Of a stretch of DNA of 64,000 bases, positions 34,886 through 44,495 are shown piece by piece. The notes below the pieces were generated by a model. The model did no database searches and was not told where the DNA came from. It was given only the letters and a program-made list of their open reading frames with translations. Made by a program: the position numbers and the translations under genes. The stretch comes from UBA6772 sp965183875 (GTDB lineage Bacteria; Bacteroidota; Bacteroidia; Flavobacteriales; UBA7430): the NCBI GenBank assembly GCA_965183875.1, contig CBCYMK010000023.1, positions 1 through 64,000 on the forward strand, written 5' to 3'. The stretch's first letter is position 1. Each line of letters begins with the position of its first letter.

Positions 34886-36580
34886 ATGAGAAACTTTTTA
34901 CCCCAAGATTTAAGTATTACTAGCTGGGAACAAATACAAACATATTTTGAAGATTTAAAAAACCGTAGTATCGGTTCTGTATCCGATTTAAAAAAATGGA
35001 TGCAAGATAGGTCTGAGCTCGAAGCTGTACTCGAAGAAGATATGGCTTGGCGCTATATTAAAATGAATATTGATACTAGAGATGAAAACCTTCAAAAATC
35101 ATTTCAGTTTTTTGTTGAGCAGATAAGTCCTAATACTGCTCCGTACGATCATAGTTTTAATTCTAAATTGGTAGAGAGTCCTTTCTTAAAAGAATTAGAT
35201 CAAGAGACTTATTTTATTTATCTGCGTTCTGTAGAAAATGAACTTAAGCTGTACAGGGAAGAAAATATTCCTCTTTTTACTGAGCTTACCAATAAGGCAC
35301 AGAAGTTCGGTGAGATCGCTGCTCAGATGACGGTGACTATAGACGGGGAAGAAAAAACACTTCAACAAGCGTCTGTTTACCTAAAAGGAACCGACAGAGC
35401 AAAACGTAAAGAGGTTTTTGAAAAAGTTAATGCCCGTAGAATAAAGGATAAAAAGGATTTAGATATTCTTTTAGATGAACTCATTATAAAACGTCAAGAA
35501 GTAGCTGAAAATGCCGACTTTGAAAATTTCCGTGATTATAAGTTCCAGTCTATGGGACGCTTTGATTATACCAAAGACGATTGTTTTAATTTTCACGAGT
35601 CTATCGCTGAAGAAATCGTTCCACTAATCGCAGTTATACAAGAAGAGCGCAAAACTGATTTGGGCTTAGAGACTTTAAAACCATGGGATATGTCGGTAGA
35701 TCCGAAAGGAAAACTACCCCTTAAACCCTTTGATGGTGGGGAGGAGCTTTTAGATAAATGTATAGCCTGCTTTGATAAAATACGTCCCTATTACGGCGAT
35801 TGCTTACGCAAGATGAAAACCATGGGGCATCTTGATTTGGTTTCAAGAAAAGGAAAAGCTCCCGGAGGGTTTATGTATCCGCTTTATGAATCTGGTGTTC
35901 CATTTATCTATATGAATGCAGTAGGTTTATTAAGAGATGCAGTAACAATGGTTCACGAAGGTGGACATGCTATACATTCTTTCTATACGAAGGACATGGA
36001 ACTTACAGCTTTTAAAAGCACCCCATCTGAAGTGGCTGAGCTTGCTTCTATGAGTATGGAGTTGATCTCTATGGAACACTGGGATGTTTTTTTTAGTACT
36101 AAAGAGGAGTGGAAAAGAGCTAGAAAAGAACAATTACAAGGAGTTTTAGAAACCCTACCATGGGTTGCTATGGTAGACGAATTCCAACATTGGTTGTACG
36201 AGAATACAAACCATACGCACCAAGAACGACATGCTAAATGGGAAACAATTTCTAAGCGTTATGGTACAGGAATAGTAGATTGGTCTGATTACGAAGATTA
36301 TAAAAAAACTGCTTGGCAAAGACAGTTACATATCTACGAGGTACCTTTTTATTATATAGAATACGGAATGGCTCAGCTAGGAGCTATAGCAGTATGGAGA
36401 AACTATAAGCAAGATTCTGAAAAAGCTTTAGATGCCTACGATAATGCTTTGAAATTAGGCTATACCAAATCTATAGGAGAGATTTATGAAACGGCTAATG
36501 TGAAATTTGATTTTTCTGCTGAATATGTTAAAGAACTTGCCGATTTCGTAAAGTCAGAATTGGAAGCTTTAAATATGTAA
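34886..36580 (+). CDS. pepF: M3 family oligoendopeptidase
   Basis: Cytoplasmic zinc oligopeptidase related to PepF. The zinc motif is MVHEGGHAIHSFY at about 354-366 (HEGGH instead of HEFGH, common in Bacteroidota), with the third ligand region TPSEVAELASMSME about 25 residues later. The length of 564 is normal. There is no signal peptide. It is followed by a 184-base spacer carrying a degenerate REP-like sequence. Confidence 0.92.
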   Translation: MRNFLPQDLSITSWEQIQTYFEDLKNRSIGSVSDLKKWMQDRSELEAVLEEDMAWRYIKMNIDTRDENLQKSFQFFVEQISPNTAPYDHSFNSKLVESPFLKELDQETYFIYLRSVENELKLYREENIPLFTELTNKAQKFGEIAAQMTVTIDGEEKTLQQASVYLKGTDRAKRKEVFEKVNARRIKDKKDLDILLDELIIKRQEVAENADFENFRDYKFQSMGRFDYTKDDCFNFHESIAEEIVPLIAVIQEERKTDLGLETLKPWDMSVDPKGKLPLKPFDGGEELLDKCIACFDKIRPYYGDCLRKMKTMGHLDLVSRKGKAPGGFMYPLYESGVPFIYMNAVGLLRDAVTMVHEGGHAIHSFYTKDMELTAFKSTPSEVAELASMSMELISMEHWDVFFSTKEEWKRARKEQLQGVLETLPWVAMVDEFQHWLYENTNHTHQERHAKWETISKRYGTGIVDWSDYEDYKKTAWQRQLHIYEVPFYYIEYGMAQLGAIAVWRNYKQDSEKALDAYDNALKLGYTKSIGEIYETANVKFDFSAEYVKELADFVKSELEALNM

Positions 36581-36764
36581 GTCGTGAATCGTAAATGATC
36601 CCTAGGGATGCGTAAGATTTCGAGAAACTACAAGCTGACAATTTAGTTTGTGGTCAGTCTGAGTAAACCTATCGGTCGGCAGGCTCCGTAGAAAACCAGT
36701 CTGGTCTTTAAACGACCTATTGACTTTAAGACTATTTAGACATTAAAAATATATTACCAAGCAA

Positions 36765-37553
36765 ATGAATACAAGAGAAGATAAATTACAAGCATTCGGA
36801 AGGCTTTTAGATATTATGGATGAGCTCAGGGAGCAGTGTCCTTGGGATAAGAAGCAGACCATGGATAGCTTACGCCACTTAACCATAGAGGAGACTTATG
36901 AGCTATGTGATGCTATTTTAGATAATGACATGGGTGAGGTAAAGAATGAACTTGGTGATCTTTTATTACACATGGTTTTTTATGCTAAAATAGGTTCAGA
37001 AAAGAATGCTTTTGATATTGCTGATGTACTTAATGGAATTTGTGAAAAATTGATTTTCCGTCATCCTCATATATACGGAGATGTAAAGGTGCAAGACGAG
37101 GAAGAGGTAAAGCGAAATTGGGAAAAGTTAAAATTGAAAGAAAAGGGAGAGAAGAGCTCTGTTTTAGAAGGGGTTCCTTCATCCTTACCTGCTTTGGTAA
37201 AAGCGGTACGTATACAAGATAAGGTTAGAGGTATAGGTTTCGATTTTGCTAATAAAAAAGAAGTTTGGGCTAAGGTAAAAGAAGAGTTAGCAGAATTTGA
37301 AGCTGAAGTAGAAGCAGAGGACTGTGCTAAGATGGAGGCTGAATTTGGAGACCTTTTATTTTCTCTAGTAAATTATTCTCGCCATATAAACATAAACCCT
37401 GAAGATGCACTTGAGCGCACCAACAAAAAATTCAGAAAACGTTTTCAAGCAATGGAAGATGCTATTCATGCCGATGACAAAAATCTATCGAATATGAATC
37501 TTGCACAAATGGATGTGTATTGGGAAAAGGTTAAAAAGGAATTGGAAGCCTAG
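36765..37553 (+). CDS. mazG: Nucleoside triphosphate pyrophosphohydrolase
   Basis: Hydrolyses NTPs to NMP and PPi; cleans non-canonical nucleotides or affects ppGpp balance. Two MazG repeats are seen: EETYELCDAILD and EVKNELGDLLLHM in the first (EExxE...ExxD), and KEELAEFEAEVEA with EAEFGDLLFSLVN in the second. The length of 262 matches E. coli MazG. The 3' end overlaps convergent lgt by 4 bases. Confidence 0.94.
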   Translation: MNTREDKLQAFGRLLDIMDELREQCPWDKKQTMDSLRHLTIEETYELCDAILDNDMGEVKNELGDLLLHMVFYAKIGSEKNAFDIADVLNGICEKLIFRHPHIYGDVKVQDEEEVKRNWEKLKLKEKGEKSSVLEGVPSSLPALVKAVRIQDKVRGIGFDFANKKEVWAKVKEELAEFEAEVEAEDCAKMEAEFGDLLFSLVNYSRHININPEDALERTNKKFRKRFQAMEDAIHADDKNLSNMNLAQMDVYWEKVKKELEA

Positions 37554-38695
37554 CTTTTTGACTGCCCAGTTTTCTTTAACCAAAAGAATAATGCCAACCC
37601 AAATAGTACAAGTGCAGCAGAAATCATTTCTGCTTGGGTTAATCCCTTATACAGTTCATTGTTAATTCTTATTTTCTCAATAGAAAAACGTTCTAGTCCA
37701 TTAAATACTAGATACAGTCCAAATAACATACCTGGGGTGCTAAAGCTGTTTCTTAGCTTCCAGATAATAGTAAATAAAATTACTCCCATTAGTGCTTCGT
37801 ATACTGCAGTAGGGTATACCGGATTGGCAAGTTCGTAACAATATACTCCTAGAGGGTCTGTACACTCTGCCATTCGCTCTCCAGCTCTAATTACATTATT
37901 TGGGTAAGTATATGCCCATAGCCAATCGGGTAGGAATTCTGGTTTAGTATTTAAATTAACTATTCCCCAATCTCCATCTCCAGAAGTGTGGCATCCTATA
38001 CGGCCTATGCCATAAGCCAACATTAAAGGGGCTGCCATAGCATCGGCAATAATACCTGTTTTAATTCCGTATTGTTTTACATAGATAATAACCGCAGCAG
38101 CACCACAAATTAAACCTCCGTAAAAGGTGAGTCCTCCACCAGATAATAGCTGTCCCATAGGGTCGGCAATAAAAGCATCCCAATTTTCTAACTGGTGAAA
38201 TATCTTAGCACCTATTAAACCTGCACCCGCAGAAATTAATAATAAGTTAGCGGTAAGTTCTTGTGGTTTTACTTCTTGTACCTCTTCTATAAGTTCTGTA
38301 TAAGGGTTGGTTTTCTTTAAATAAAGAGCATAAGCCAGACCTAAAGCTAGTCCAGTAATTGCTCCTGTAACAGAGCCTTGTAAAGAGAATAAAAAAGAAA
38401 AAGTATCGTCAATAAAATAGCTGTAGTTAAAATAAGCGTACACGCCTTTAAATCCAATTAATAGGCCTGTAAGTGCATGTTTTAAAAAGTCATTGATTCC
38501 TGTAGGTTTACCCTTTAGAACTTTTTTCTTTGTTGTTGGAATAAGTCCAGCCTCATTTTTTTCTGCTAGGTCTTTAGAAATAAAATAGCTTCCTGCTAAA
38601 AAGGCTAAGGCGATAAAAAAACCAAAAGTTTTAAAGGGAAGTGGTATAAATACCCCTGTTAGGTATTCTATTAAATGACTTAGCGTAGGAAACAT
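37550..38695 (-). CDS. lgt: Prolipoprotein diacylglyceryl transferase
   Basis: Inner-membrane enzyme that lipidates the lipobox Cys. At 381 residues it is the long Bacteroidota form. Several membrane segments are visible, and the Lgt signature region appears as YGIGRIGCHTSGDGDWG near 222-238. At least five lipoprotein genes in the window depend on this step. It is 4 bases after mtaB on the same strand. Confidence 0.93.
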   Translation of the reverse strand: MFPTLSHLIEYLTGVFIPLPFKTFGFFIALAFLAGSYFISKDLAEKNEAGLIPTTKKKVLKGKPTGINDFLKHALTGLLIGFKGVYAYFNYSYFIDDTFSFLFSLQGSVTGAITGLALGLAYALYLKKTNPYTELIEEVQEVKPQELTANLLLISAGAGLIGAKIFHQLENWDAFIADPMGQLLSGGGLTFYGGLICGAAAVIIYVKQYGIKTGIIADAMAAPLMLAYGIGRIGCHTSGDGDWGIVNLNTKPEFLPDWLWAYTYPNNVIRAGERMAECTDPLGVYCYELANPVYPTAVYEALMGVILFTIIWKLRNSFSTPGMLFGLYLVFNGLERFSIEKIRINNELYKGLTQAEMISAALVLFGLALFFWLKKTGQSKS

Positions 38696-38699
38696 ATCT

Positions 38700-40010
38700 T
38701 TAATTTATTATTTCGGCAAGGATGGTACCATCCTCATCAAAATCGTTCAACTTTACTTTAACAATTTGATTTCTTAAACCTGGGTCGTATTCAACTTTTA
38801 CTTTTACATAGTTTTCTGTAAACCCTTGAATAAACCCATTTTTATTTTCGTGTTCAAAAAGAACGGTACGAGTACTCCCAATATTGTTCTCGTAAAAGGC
38901 TCTTTTTTTCTTAGCAGAAAGTATACGCAACATCTTACTTCTTTGATTGCGTATTCCTTTGTCGATTACCTCTTCCATTACTGCAGCTTCAGTATTGGCT
39001 CTTTCAGAATAGGTAAATACATGTAAGTAGGAAATGTCTAATTCATTTAAGAGCTCGTAGGTTTTTTGGAACAGTTCTTCCGTTTCACCAGGAAAACCTA
39101 CTATTACATCTACTCCTATACAAGCATGAGGCATTTTTTCTTTTATGCGTTCTACACGTTCTGTATATAAACCCGTTAAATAACGGCGTTTCATTTTTTT
39201 CAACAGTTCATCAGAGCCCGATTGTAGAGGTATATGAAAATGGGGTACGAAGACCTCAGATTCTGCAACAAAATCTATGGTTTCATCTTTCAGTAAATTG
39301 GGTTCTATTGAGGAAATACGCAATCTAGAAATCCCTTCTACGGTATCTAGTGCCTGAACCAATTCTAAGAAGGTATGTTCGTGTTTTTTATTTCCGAATT
39401 CTCCCTTTCCATAGTCGCCTATATTTACACCTGTAAGTACAATTTCTTTAATGTCTTTTTCCGAAATCTCCTTAGCGTTCTTTAGAACATTATTTAATTT
39501 ATCGGATCTAGAAATCCCTCGGGCTAAAGGAATGGTGCAATAGGTGCATTTATAATCACATCCGTCTTGAACTTTTAAGAAAGCTCTAGTTCTATCGCCT
39601 ATAGAGTAGGCACCTTCAAAGAAATCAGCATCCACAATTTCACAAGAATGTACCTCAGCAATGTCTTGCTTGCTTAAGTCGTTTAGGTAAGAGGGTAATT
39701 TAAATTTCTCTGTAGCACCAAGTACCAAGTCTACTCCTTGGTAAGTGGCAATTTCTCCGGGTTTAAGTTGTGCAAAACAACCTATTATCACCACGAAAGC
39801 CTCTGGGTTTACCTTAAGTACTTGTCGTACTAAACGCTTACATTCCTTGTCTGCATTTTCGGTAACCGAGCAGGTGTTGAGCACGTAGATGTCGGCGTGT
39901 TCTTTAAATTCTACTTTTTCGTAACCTTCATCCTCACATGAACGTGCTATGGTAGAGGTTTCCGAAAAGTTTAGTTTACATCCTAAAGTGTGAAAAGCTA
40001 CTTTCTTCAT
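38700..40010 (-). CDS. mtaB: tRNA t6A37 methylthiotransferase MtaB
   Basis: Radical-SAM enzyme that converts t6A37 to ms2t6A. The UPF0004 domain has cysteines in LGCKLNFSE, NTCSVTENAD and GCFAQ; the radical-SAM triad is CDYKCTYC near 150-157; a TRAM domain ends the protein. The start is set at 40010 (MKKVAFHTLGC), because a TACATTTG -7 box lies 16 bases upstream, inside the longer alternative frame. TsaC, which supplies its t6A substrate, is encoded at 25942. Confidence 0.94.
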   Translation of the reverse strand: MKKVAFHTLGCKLNFSETSTIARSCEDEGYEKVEFKEHADIYVLNTCSVTENADKECKRLVRQVLKVNPEAFVVIIGCFAQLKPGEIATYQGVDLVLGATEKFKLPSYLNDLSKQDIAEVHSCEIVDADFFEGAYSIGDRTRAFLKVQDGCDYKCTYCTIPLARGISRSDKLNNVLKNAKEISEKDIKEIVLTGVNIGDYGKGEFGNKKHEHTFLELVQALDTVEGISRLRISSIEPNLLKDETIDFVAESEVFVPHFHIPLQSGSDELLKKMKRRYLTGLYTERVERIKEKMPHACIGVDVIVGFPGETEELFQKTYELLNELDISYLHVFTYSERANTEAAVMEEVIDKGIRNQRSKMLRILSAKKKRAFYENNIGSTRTVLFEHENKNGFIQGFTENYVKVKVEYDPGLRNQIVKVKLNDFDEDGTILAEIIN

Positions 40011-40026
40011 AATCTTAAATCGGCTG

Positions 40027-40034
40027 CAAATGTA
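40027..40034 (-). promoter_or_regulatory. -7 box of mtaB-lgt promoter
   Basis: TACATTTG on the minus strand, exact TAnnTTTG, 16 bases before the mtaB ATG. Confidence 0.6.
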
Positions 40035-40127
40035 AGAAATTAAGAAGCTTTCGGCTTCTATACTCATAACATTTAGGTTTACGAATTTTAATCTTATTAT
40101 TTTTACTTTTCTCTGCGTTAAATTTAA

Positions 40128-40143
40128 TATGCTTATCCACTTG
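40128..40143 (-). repeat. DnaA-box-like 16-mer, copy 1
   Basis: Reverse complement of CAAGTGGATAAGCATA. Contains TTATCCACT, 8 of 9 bases of the DnaA box TTATCCACA. Flanks (CCTG upstream, TTTAA downstream) are partly shared with the other copies. Confidence 0.7.
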
Positions 40144-40454
40144 TTTGCAGGCTGCTAAATTTTGGCTATAAATGCTACACAGTTCAAAAACGTGTTGTAG
40201 TCCTTTTCCTTGATGAAAAGAACGAAAAATCATGTCTTCCATTCTTTCTTTACGTTCAATAAACTTTAAAATGGCTAACAAAATGAACTCACTAAGCGCC
40301 CTTCGGTTGCTAAGCTCAAACAGTATTTTGTTACACCTGACTACCGGCAGGTAGGCTCATTTTATACGTTTCTTTCTCTAAGAGAATGGAGGACGGGTAA
40401 AGAAAAGGAATGTAAATGCTAAAAAAAAACTAGATTATTAATATTTCCTGTATA

Positions 40455-40470
40455 CAAGTGGATAAGCATA
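40455..40470 (+). repeat. DnaA-box-like 16-mer, copy 2
   Basis: CAAGTGGATAAGCATA, identical to the other two copies. Preceded by CCTG at 8 bases and followed by AAATTTAA. Confidence 0.7.
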
Positions 40471-40766
40471 AAATTTAAATACTAGAACTCGGCTAGCTCT
40501 GTATAAACTTGATAAATAACCCAATTATCACCTTGAGCCTGGCTGCTGGTAGACAGGGCTTTCGAAAGGCAACAATTTGATGCTAACAGATGCACTCTGA
40601 ATTGGGAAGGCTTTGAGTACCCCTACCTAGCGATTGGCATACTTATTTTTCACGTTCTCTAGTAAAAGAAGAGGTGTCGGAAAACAATATTATAATTCCT
40701 CTGTGAATCTCCTTTTTCTCTGTGTATCTCAGTGTCACAATATAGAGAATTAGAACCACCTGCAAT

Positions 40767-40782
40767 CAAGTGGATAAGCATA
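40767..40782 (+). repeat. DnaA-box-like 16-mer, copy 3
   Basis: CAAGTGGATAAGCATA, identical to the other copies, with CCTGCAAT just before. The AT-rich stretch begins a few bases downstream. Confidence 0.7.
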
Positions 40783-40938
40783 ACGTTTAATATCAAATTA
40801 ACTTTATAATACCATATTATATCGTTTATTTAGCACAATATCTTCGACAAGATATTTCAATATAATGACACGACTTTATAAAATCAAATTGGTATAATTT
40901 AATAAACAATTTATAATTTAGACTTTTAATAAAATCCT

Positions 40939-42519
40939 ATGCGTCATCTATTAGTACTCTTCTTAGTGTTGTTGGTATATTCCTGTGGTTCAGCAGATAA
41001 GAAAGATCAATCCAAAAATATTTTTCGGTACAACGAATCTGCAGGGATACATTCCTTCGATCCAGCTTTCGCAAAAGACCAGGCTAGGATTTGGTTTTGC
41101 AATCAAGTGTTCAATAGTTTGGTTCAGTTAGATTCAAATTTACAGGTAATCCCTTCTATTGCTAAATCTTGGAATATAAGCCCGAATGGTTTAACTTATG
41201 ATTTTTCCCTGCGTAGGGATGTACGGTTTCACCATCCTCTAAATAGAATACTAAGTCCAGAGGATATTGTGTTTTCCTTAAACCGGTTAGTATCTGAAAA
41301 AACTGCTTCTCCAGGAGCCTGGGTTTTAAATAGTGTAGAAAATGTATTAGCTCTGAATGATTCTGTGGTGCGTATAGAACTAAACGAATCAAACCCTGCT
41401 TTTTTAGGTTTACTCTCCATGCAGTATTGTTCCATTTTACCTATTGAATCCGATACCATTTTAAACTTTTTTGAATCTCCTGTAGGAACAGGGCCTTTTT
41501 GTTTTCAGTTCCATAAGGAGAATGTAAAGTTGGTATTGCGAAAAAATGAAACTTATTTTGAAACTGACAATGGTGTGCAATTACCTTATTTAGATGCGGT
41601 AGCTATTAGTTTTATACCCGATAAACAAACGGCATTCTTAGAATTTATAAAAGGAAACTTCGATTTCCTATCGGGAATAGATGCTTCCTATAAAGATGAG
41701 CTACTTACCTTAAAAGGGGACTTACAAGAAAAGTATGTTGAATCGTTAAATTTCTCCAAACAAGACTATTTAAATACGGAGTATTTAGGGATTCTGATGG
41801 ATGAAAATCAAGAGAATTCAGCGCTTAAAAATGTTAAAGTTAGACAAGCTTTAAATTTGGGTTTCAATAGAGATTTAATGATGCAATATTTACGGAATAA
41901 TATAGGAACTCCTGCACACAGTGGTTTTATTCCCAAAGGTCTTCCTGGATATAAACCGGGTATAGGTTATGAATTTAACCCAATCTTAGCTAAGAAATTA
42001 TTAGTAGAAGCTGGGTTTCCAAATGCAAAAGGAGTTCCGGCTATTCATTTAAATACCACCAGCTCTTATGTAGATTTATGCGAGTATATACAACACGCTT
42101 GGCAAGAAATAGGCTTTGAAGTTGTCGTAAACGTAAATCCTCCTTCCACTCACCGTCAACAAGTATCTAAATCTCAACTTTCTATTTTTAGAGGTTCTTG
42201 GATTGCCGATTATGCGGATGCCGAAAACTACCTTTCTTTATTTTATTCCAAAAACCACAGTCCTAATGGACCTAATTATACCCATTTTACAAATACAGAA
42301 TTCGATGCTTTGTACGAAGAGTCTTTGAGTATTCCAGAATTGAATGACAGAATCATACTCTATGAAAAAATGGATAGTATAGTAATTAGTCAAGCGGCAA
42401 TTATCCCATTGTATTACGATAATGTAATGCGCTTTTCGCACAAAAATGTAAAAGGCCTAGGTTCTAATGCAATGAATTTATTGGATTTGAAAAGAGTGGT
42501 GTTAATGAATAATGACTGA
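40939..42519 (+). CDS. ABC transporter substrate-binding lipoprotein (family 5, peptide type)
   Basis: A 526-residue lipoprotein (lipobox LVYSC, Cys at about 16) with the family-5 solute-binding fold: FDPAFAKDQARIWFCNQVFN near the start, the typical LTYDFSLRRDVRFH block, VRQALNLGFNRDLMM and RGSWIADYADAENYLSLFYS later on. The family binds oligopeptides, nickel or other solutes. No permease or ATPase gene is adjacent, so the transporter partner is unknown. Confidence 0.88.
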   Translation: MRHLLVLFLVLLVYSCGSADKKDQSKNIFRYNESAGIHSFDPAFAKDQARIWFCNQVFNSLVQLDSNLQVIPSIAKSWNISPNGLTYDFSLRRDVRFHHPLNRILSPEDIVFSLNRLVSEKTASPGAWVLNSVENVLALNDSVVRIELNESNPAFLGLLSMQYCSILPIESDTILNFFESPVGTGPFCFQFHKENVKLVLRKNETYFETDNGVQLPYLDAVAISFIPDKQTAFLEFIKGNFDFLSGIDASYKDELLTLKGDLQEKYVESLNFSKQDYLNTEYLGILMDENQENSALKNVKVRQALNLGFNRDLMMQYLRNNIGTPAHSGFIPKGLPGYKPGIGYEFNPILAKKLLVEAGFPNAKGVPAIHLNTTSSYVDLCEYIQHAWQEIGFEVVVNVNPPSTHRQQVSKSQLSIFRGSWIADYADAENYLSLFYSKNHSPNGPNYTHFTNTEFDALYEESLSIPELNDRIILYEKMDSIVISQAAIIPLYYDNVMRFSHKNVKGLGSNAMNLLDLKRVVLMNND

Positions 42520-42577
42520 TTTTATTCAATTGTAAATAGTTAGTATTAACTGCACATCAGTTATTATTCATCAAAAA

Positions 42578-43627
42578 TCAATTACTAAGCTCCACATCAC
42601 AACGTATAGCCTGGTGGTCGGATAATTTAGTTTCTAAGACCTCAAAATTATAAGCAGCCCAATTATTAGGGAAAAGAACAAAGTCTATTCTAAATGGAAT
42701 TAAAAGCTGACGGAAGCTTGCCCCAAAACCTTTACCAGATACTAAGAATGCATCGGTATGATTAGCGGTGAGTTTACGGTAAATATAACTCTGAGCTACA
42801 TCGTTAAAATCGCCACATAAAACGGTAGGGTATGGGCTGTTTTCTATTGACTTAAGTATGGTGTTTACCTGTTGCACACGCTTGCTACTCGCTTTACCAA
42901 TTTTATTAGATAGCTCTTGGGTTTTGTTCTTCACTTCCTGTTCTGAAGTTCCTTCTTCCCAGTCTTTAAGTAGGTTATAGTCACTATTTCCTAGGTGTAA
43001 AGATTCTAAATGCAAATTATAAACTCTTAGAGTATCGTAATAATGAACTATGTCTGCATAGCTAGAAATATTAGTGGTAGCCTCGGTAAATTTTATTTCT
43101 GCCGACTTTATAATTTCATATTTACTATAAATTTGGTTAGACCCTTTTATAGATTGGTAGGGGTAGTTTAAGTTGGTGTCGAATCCAGAACGGGCTTCTT
43201 GTAAACAGACTATATGGGCATCTTCTTGATTTATGAAATGTGCTAGTTTAGATTTTACTTCCAAGACCTTTTCTTTAGAACCTCCTAAATAGTAAAACGA
43301 CTGGGTATTATATGATAAAATGGAAAAGGATTGGTCTTTTGCTAATGCTTTAAACTTGCTCTTTGTTTGAAATATAGGAACGCTAAAAAAATAACTCAAT
43401 ACTAGTACCGCTACCGATAAATAAATAACCTTATTAAAACGGATTAACCAGTATACCACAAATAATAAATGTAGCAGTAGGAGTAGTGGATAACCAATTG
43501 CGAGTACTGCTCCAAAAGATAAGGTCTGTGGGTTTATATAGGGTGCTAAAAAGGCAAATACCCAAAGCACTACTAAAAGTATATTGAGTATATAGAGTAG
43601 CTTATTTAAAAGAGACAGGTTTTTCAA
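42578..43627 (-). CDS. Membrane-anchored endonuclease/exonuclease/phosphatase family protein
   Basis: A 349-residue protein with three hydrophobic segments in the first ~95 residues (about 8-32, 37-65, 68-88), then an EEP domain: FSILSYNTQSF (Asn), VCLQEARSG (metal Glu), LHLESLH, VLCGDFNDVAQS and the last LSDHQAIRC (catalytic His). The catalytic domain is probably periplasmic, but orientation is inferred. Substrate (DNA, lipid or sugar phosphate) unknown. It is last in the mutL-rhomboid operon. Confidence 0.85.
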   Translation of the reverse strand: MKNLSLLNKLLYILNILLVVLWVFAFLAPYINPQTLSFGAVLAIGYPLLLLLHLLFVVYWLIRFNKVIYLSVAVLVLSYFFSVPIFQTKSKFKALAKDQSFSILSYNTQSFYYLGGSKEKVLEVKSKLAHFINQEDAHIVCLQEARSGFDTNLNYPYQSIKGSNQIYSKYEIIKSAEIKFTEATTNISSYADIVHYYDTLRVYNLHLESLHLGNSDYNLLKDWEEGTSEQEVKNKTQELSNKIGKASSKRVQQVNTILKSIENSPYPTVLCGDFNDVAQSYIYRKLTANHTDAFLVSGKGFGASFRQLLIPFRIDFVLFPNNWAAYNFEVLETKLSDHQAIRCDVELSN

Positions 43628-43628
43628 A

Positions 43629-44495
43629 TTACATTTTTTTACTGTTCTTAAACAAATATTCTTTCTCTTTAGCTGATAAGCTATCGTAGCCAGATTTAGC
43701 TATTTTATCGAGTATGGAATCGATCAATTCCGAACGATCCGCTTTTTCGGCTCTATACTCATCATCGGTTTTAGTTCTCTTATGAACGGTTTTTAAATGT
43801 TTCTTTTTAAATAGACTGGATACAGCGTCTATTAAATTGTAAAAAATAACACTTAGGTCATTACCCTTTTTTAATTGCCTAATGTATAAAAGCCCATATA
43901 AAGCACCTCCTAAATGAGCTATTTGCCCACCAGGGTTACCTTCTGGTATGCTAATGATATTTTTAACTATAAATGCTATTGCCATGTACTTAATGGGAAA
44001 TGCACCTATAATAGGTAAGTTTATTTTGTAATTAGGAACGTAGGTAGCAACGGCTATAAGAATAGCCAATACCGAAGCAGAGGCTCCAATTAAATGGCTG
44101 GACGTATCATTGGCGAAGACCGGAAATAGATTAAAGGCTAGTAAATAACTTACTCCCCCTGCAAGCCCTCCTAATATATAAATGCTGTATAATTTCTTGG
44201 CATTAAAATATTGTAAAAATATCTGTCCTGCAAAATACAAGAATACTAGGTTAGATAGAATATGGAAAAATTCTATATGTGTAAACATATAGCTGATAAA
44301 GGTCCAAGGCTTAAATAGTAAATCTTTTATCCCTACGGGTATACCTAAATAAGTAGATGCTAAGAATAAAGGACTTTTAAATAAATAGGATAGTGTAGCT
44401 AAAATATTGATAAATACATAAACCCCTAAATTGATATAGATCAATTTAAACAAAGCATTGGCATTGGTAAAACGGTATTTTAGCTCCTTTAACAC
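43629..44495 (-). CDS. Rhomboid family intramembrane serine protease
   Basis: A six-segment rhomboid core with the catalytic Ser motif SHLIGASASVLAIL (GASA) and the catalytic His in AHLGGALYGLLY. The 288 residues include a cytoplasmic C-terminal tail rich in charged residues (KRTKTDDEYRAEKADRSE). It is 1 base from the EEP gene and shares the ATG/stop junction (44495) with the second rhomboid gene upstream. Confidence 0.9.
   Translation of the reverse strand: MLKELKYRFTNANALFKLIYINLGVYVFINILATLSYLFKSPLFLASTYLGIPVGIKDLLFKPWTFISYMFTHIEFFHILSNLVFLYFAGQIFLQYFNAKKLYSIYILGGLAGGVSYLLAFNLFPVFANDTSSHLIGASASVLAILIAVATYVPNYKINLPIIGAFPIKYMAIAFIVKNIISIPEGNPGGQIAHLGGALYGLLYIRQLKKGNDLSVIFYNLIDAVSSLFKKKHLKTVHKRTKTDDEYRAEKADRSELIDSILDKIAKSGYDSLSAKEKEYLFKNSKKM

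Larger units (their letters stand above)
40035..40938. other. Gene-free region with DnaA-box-like repeats and AT-rich end
   Basis: About 900 bases without a convincing gene. It holds three copies of a 16-base sequence containing TTATCCACTTG, a REP-like hairpin (CTACC/GGTAG at 40341-40355) and a degenerate copy at 40545-40558. The last ~150 bases (40790-40938) are about 80% A+T. A minus-strand ORF at 40015-40281 exists but looks like decayed sequence. Possible origin or recombination-prone spacer; see findings. Confidence 0.6.

Noticed and set aside
40015..40281. 88-codon minus-strand ORF upstream of mtaB
   Set aside because: No ATG at its start (TTG), no recognised domain, it contains one of the DnaA-box-like 16-mers and its end covers the mtaB -7 box. 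More likely decayed or non-coding sequence.
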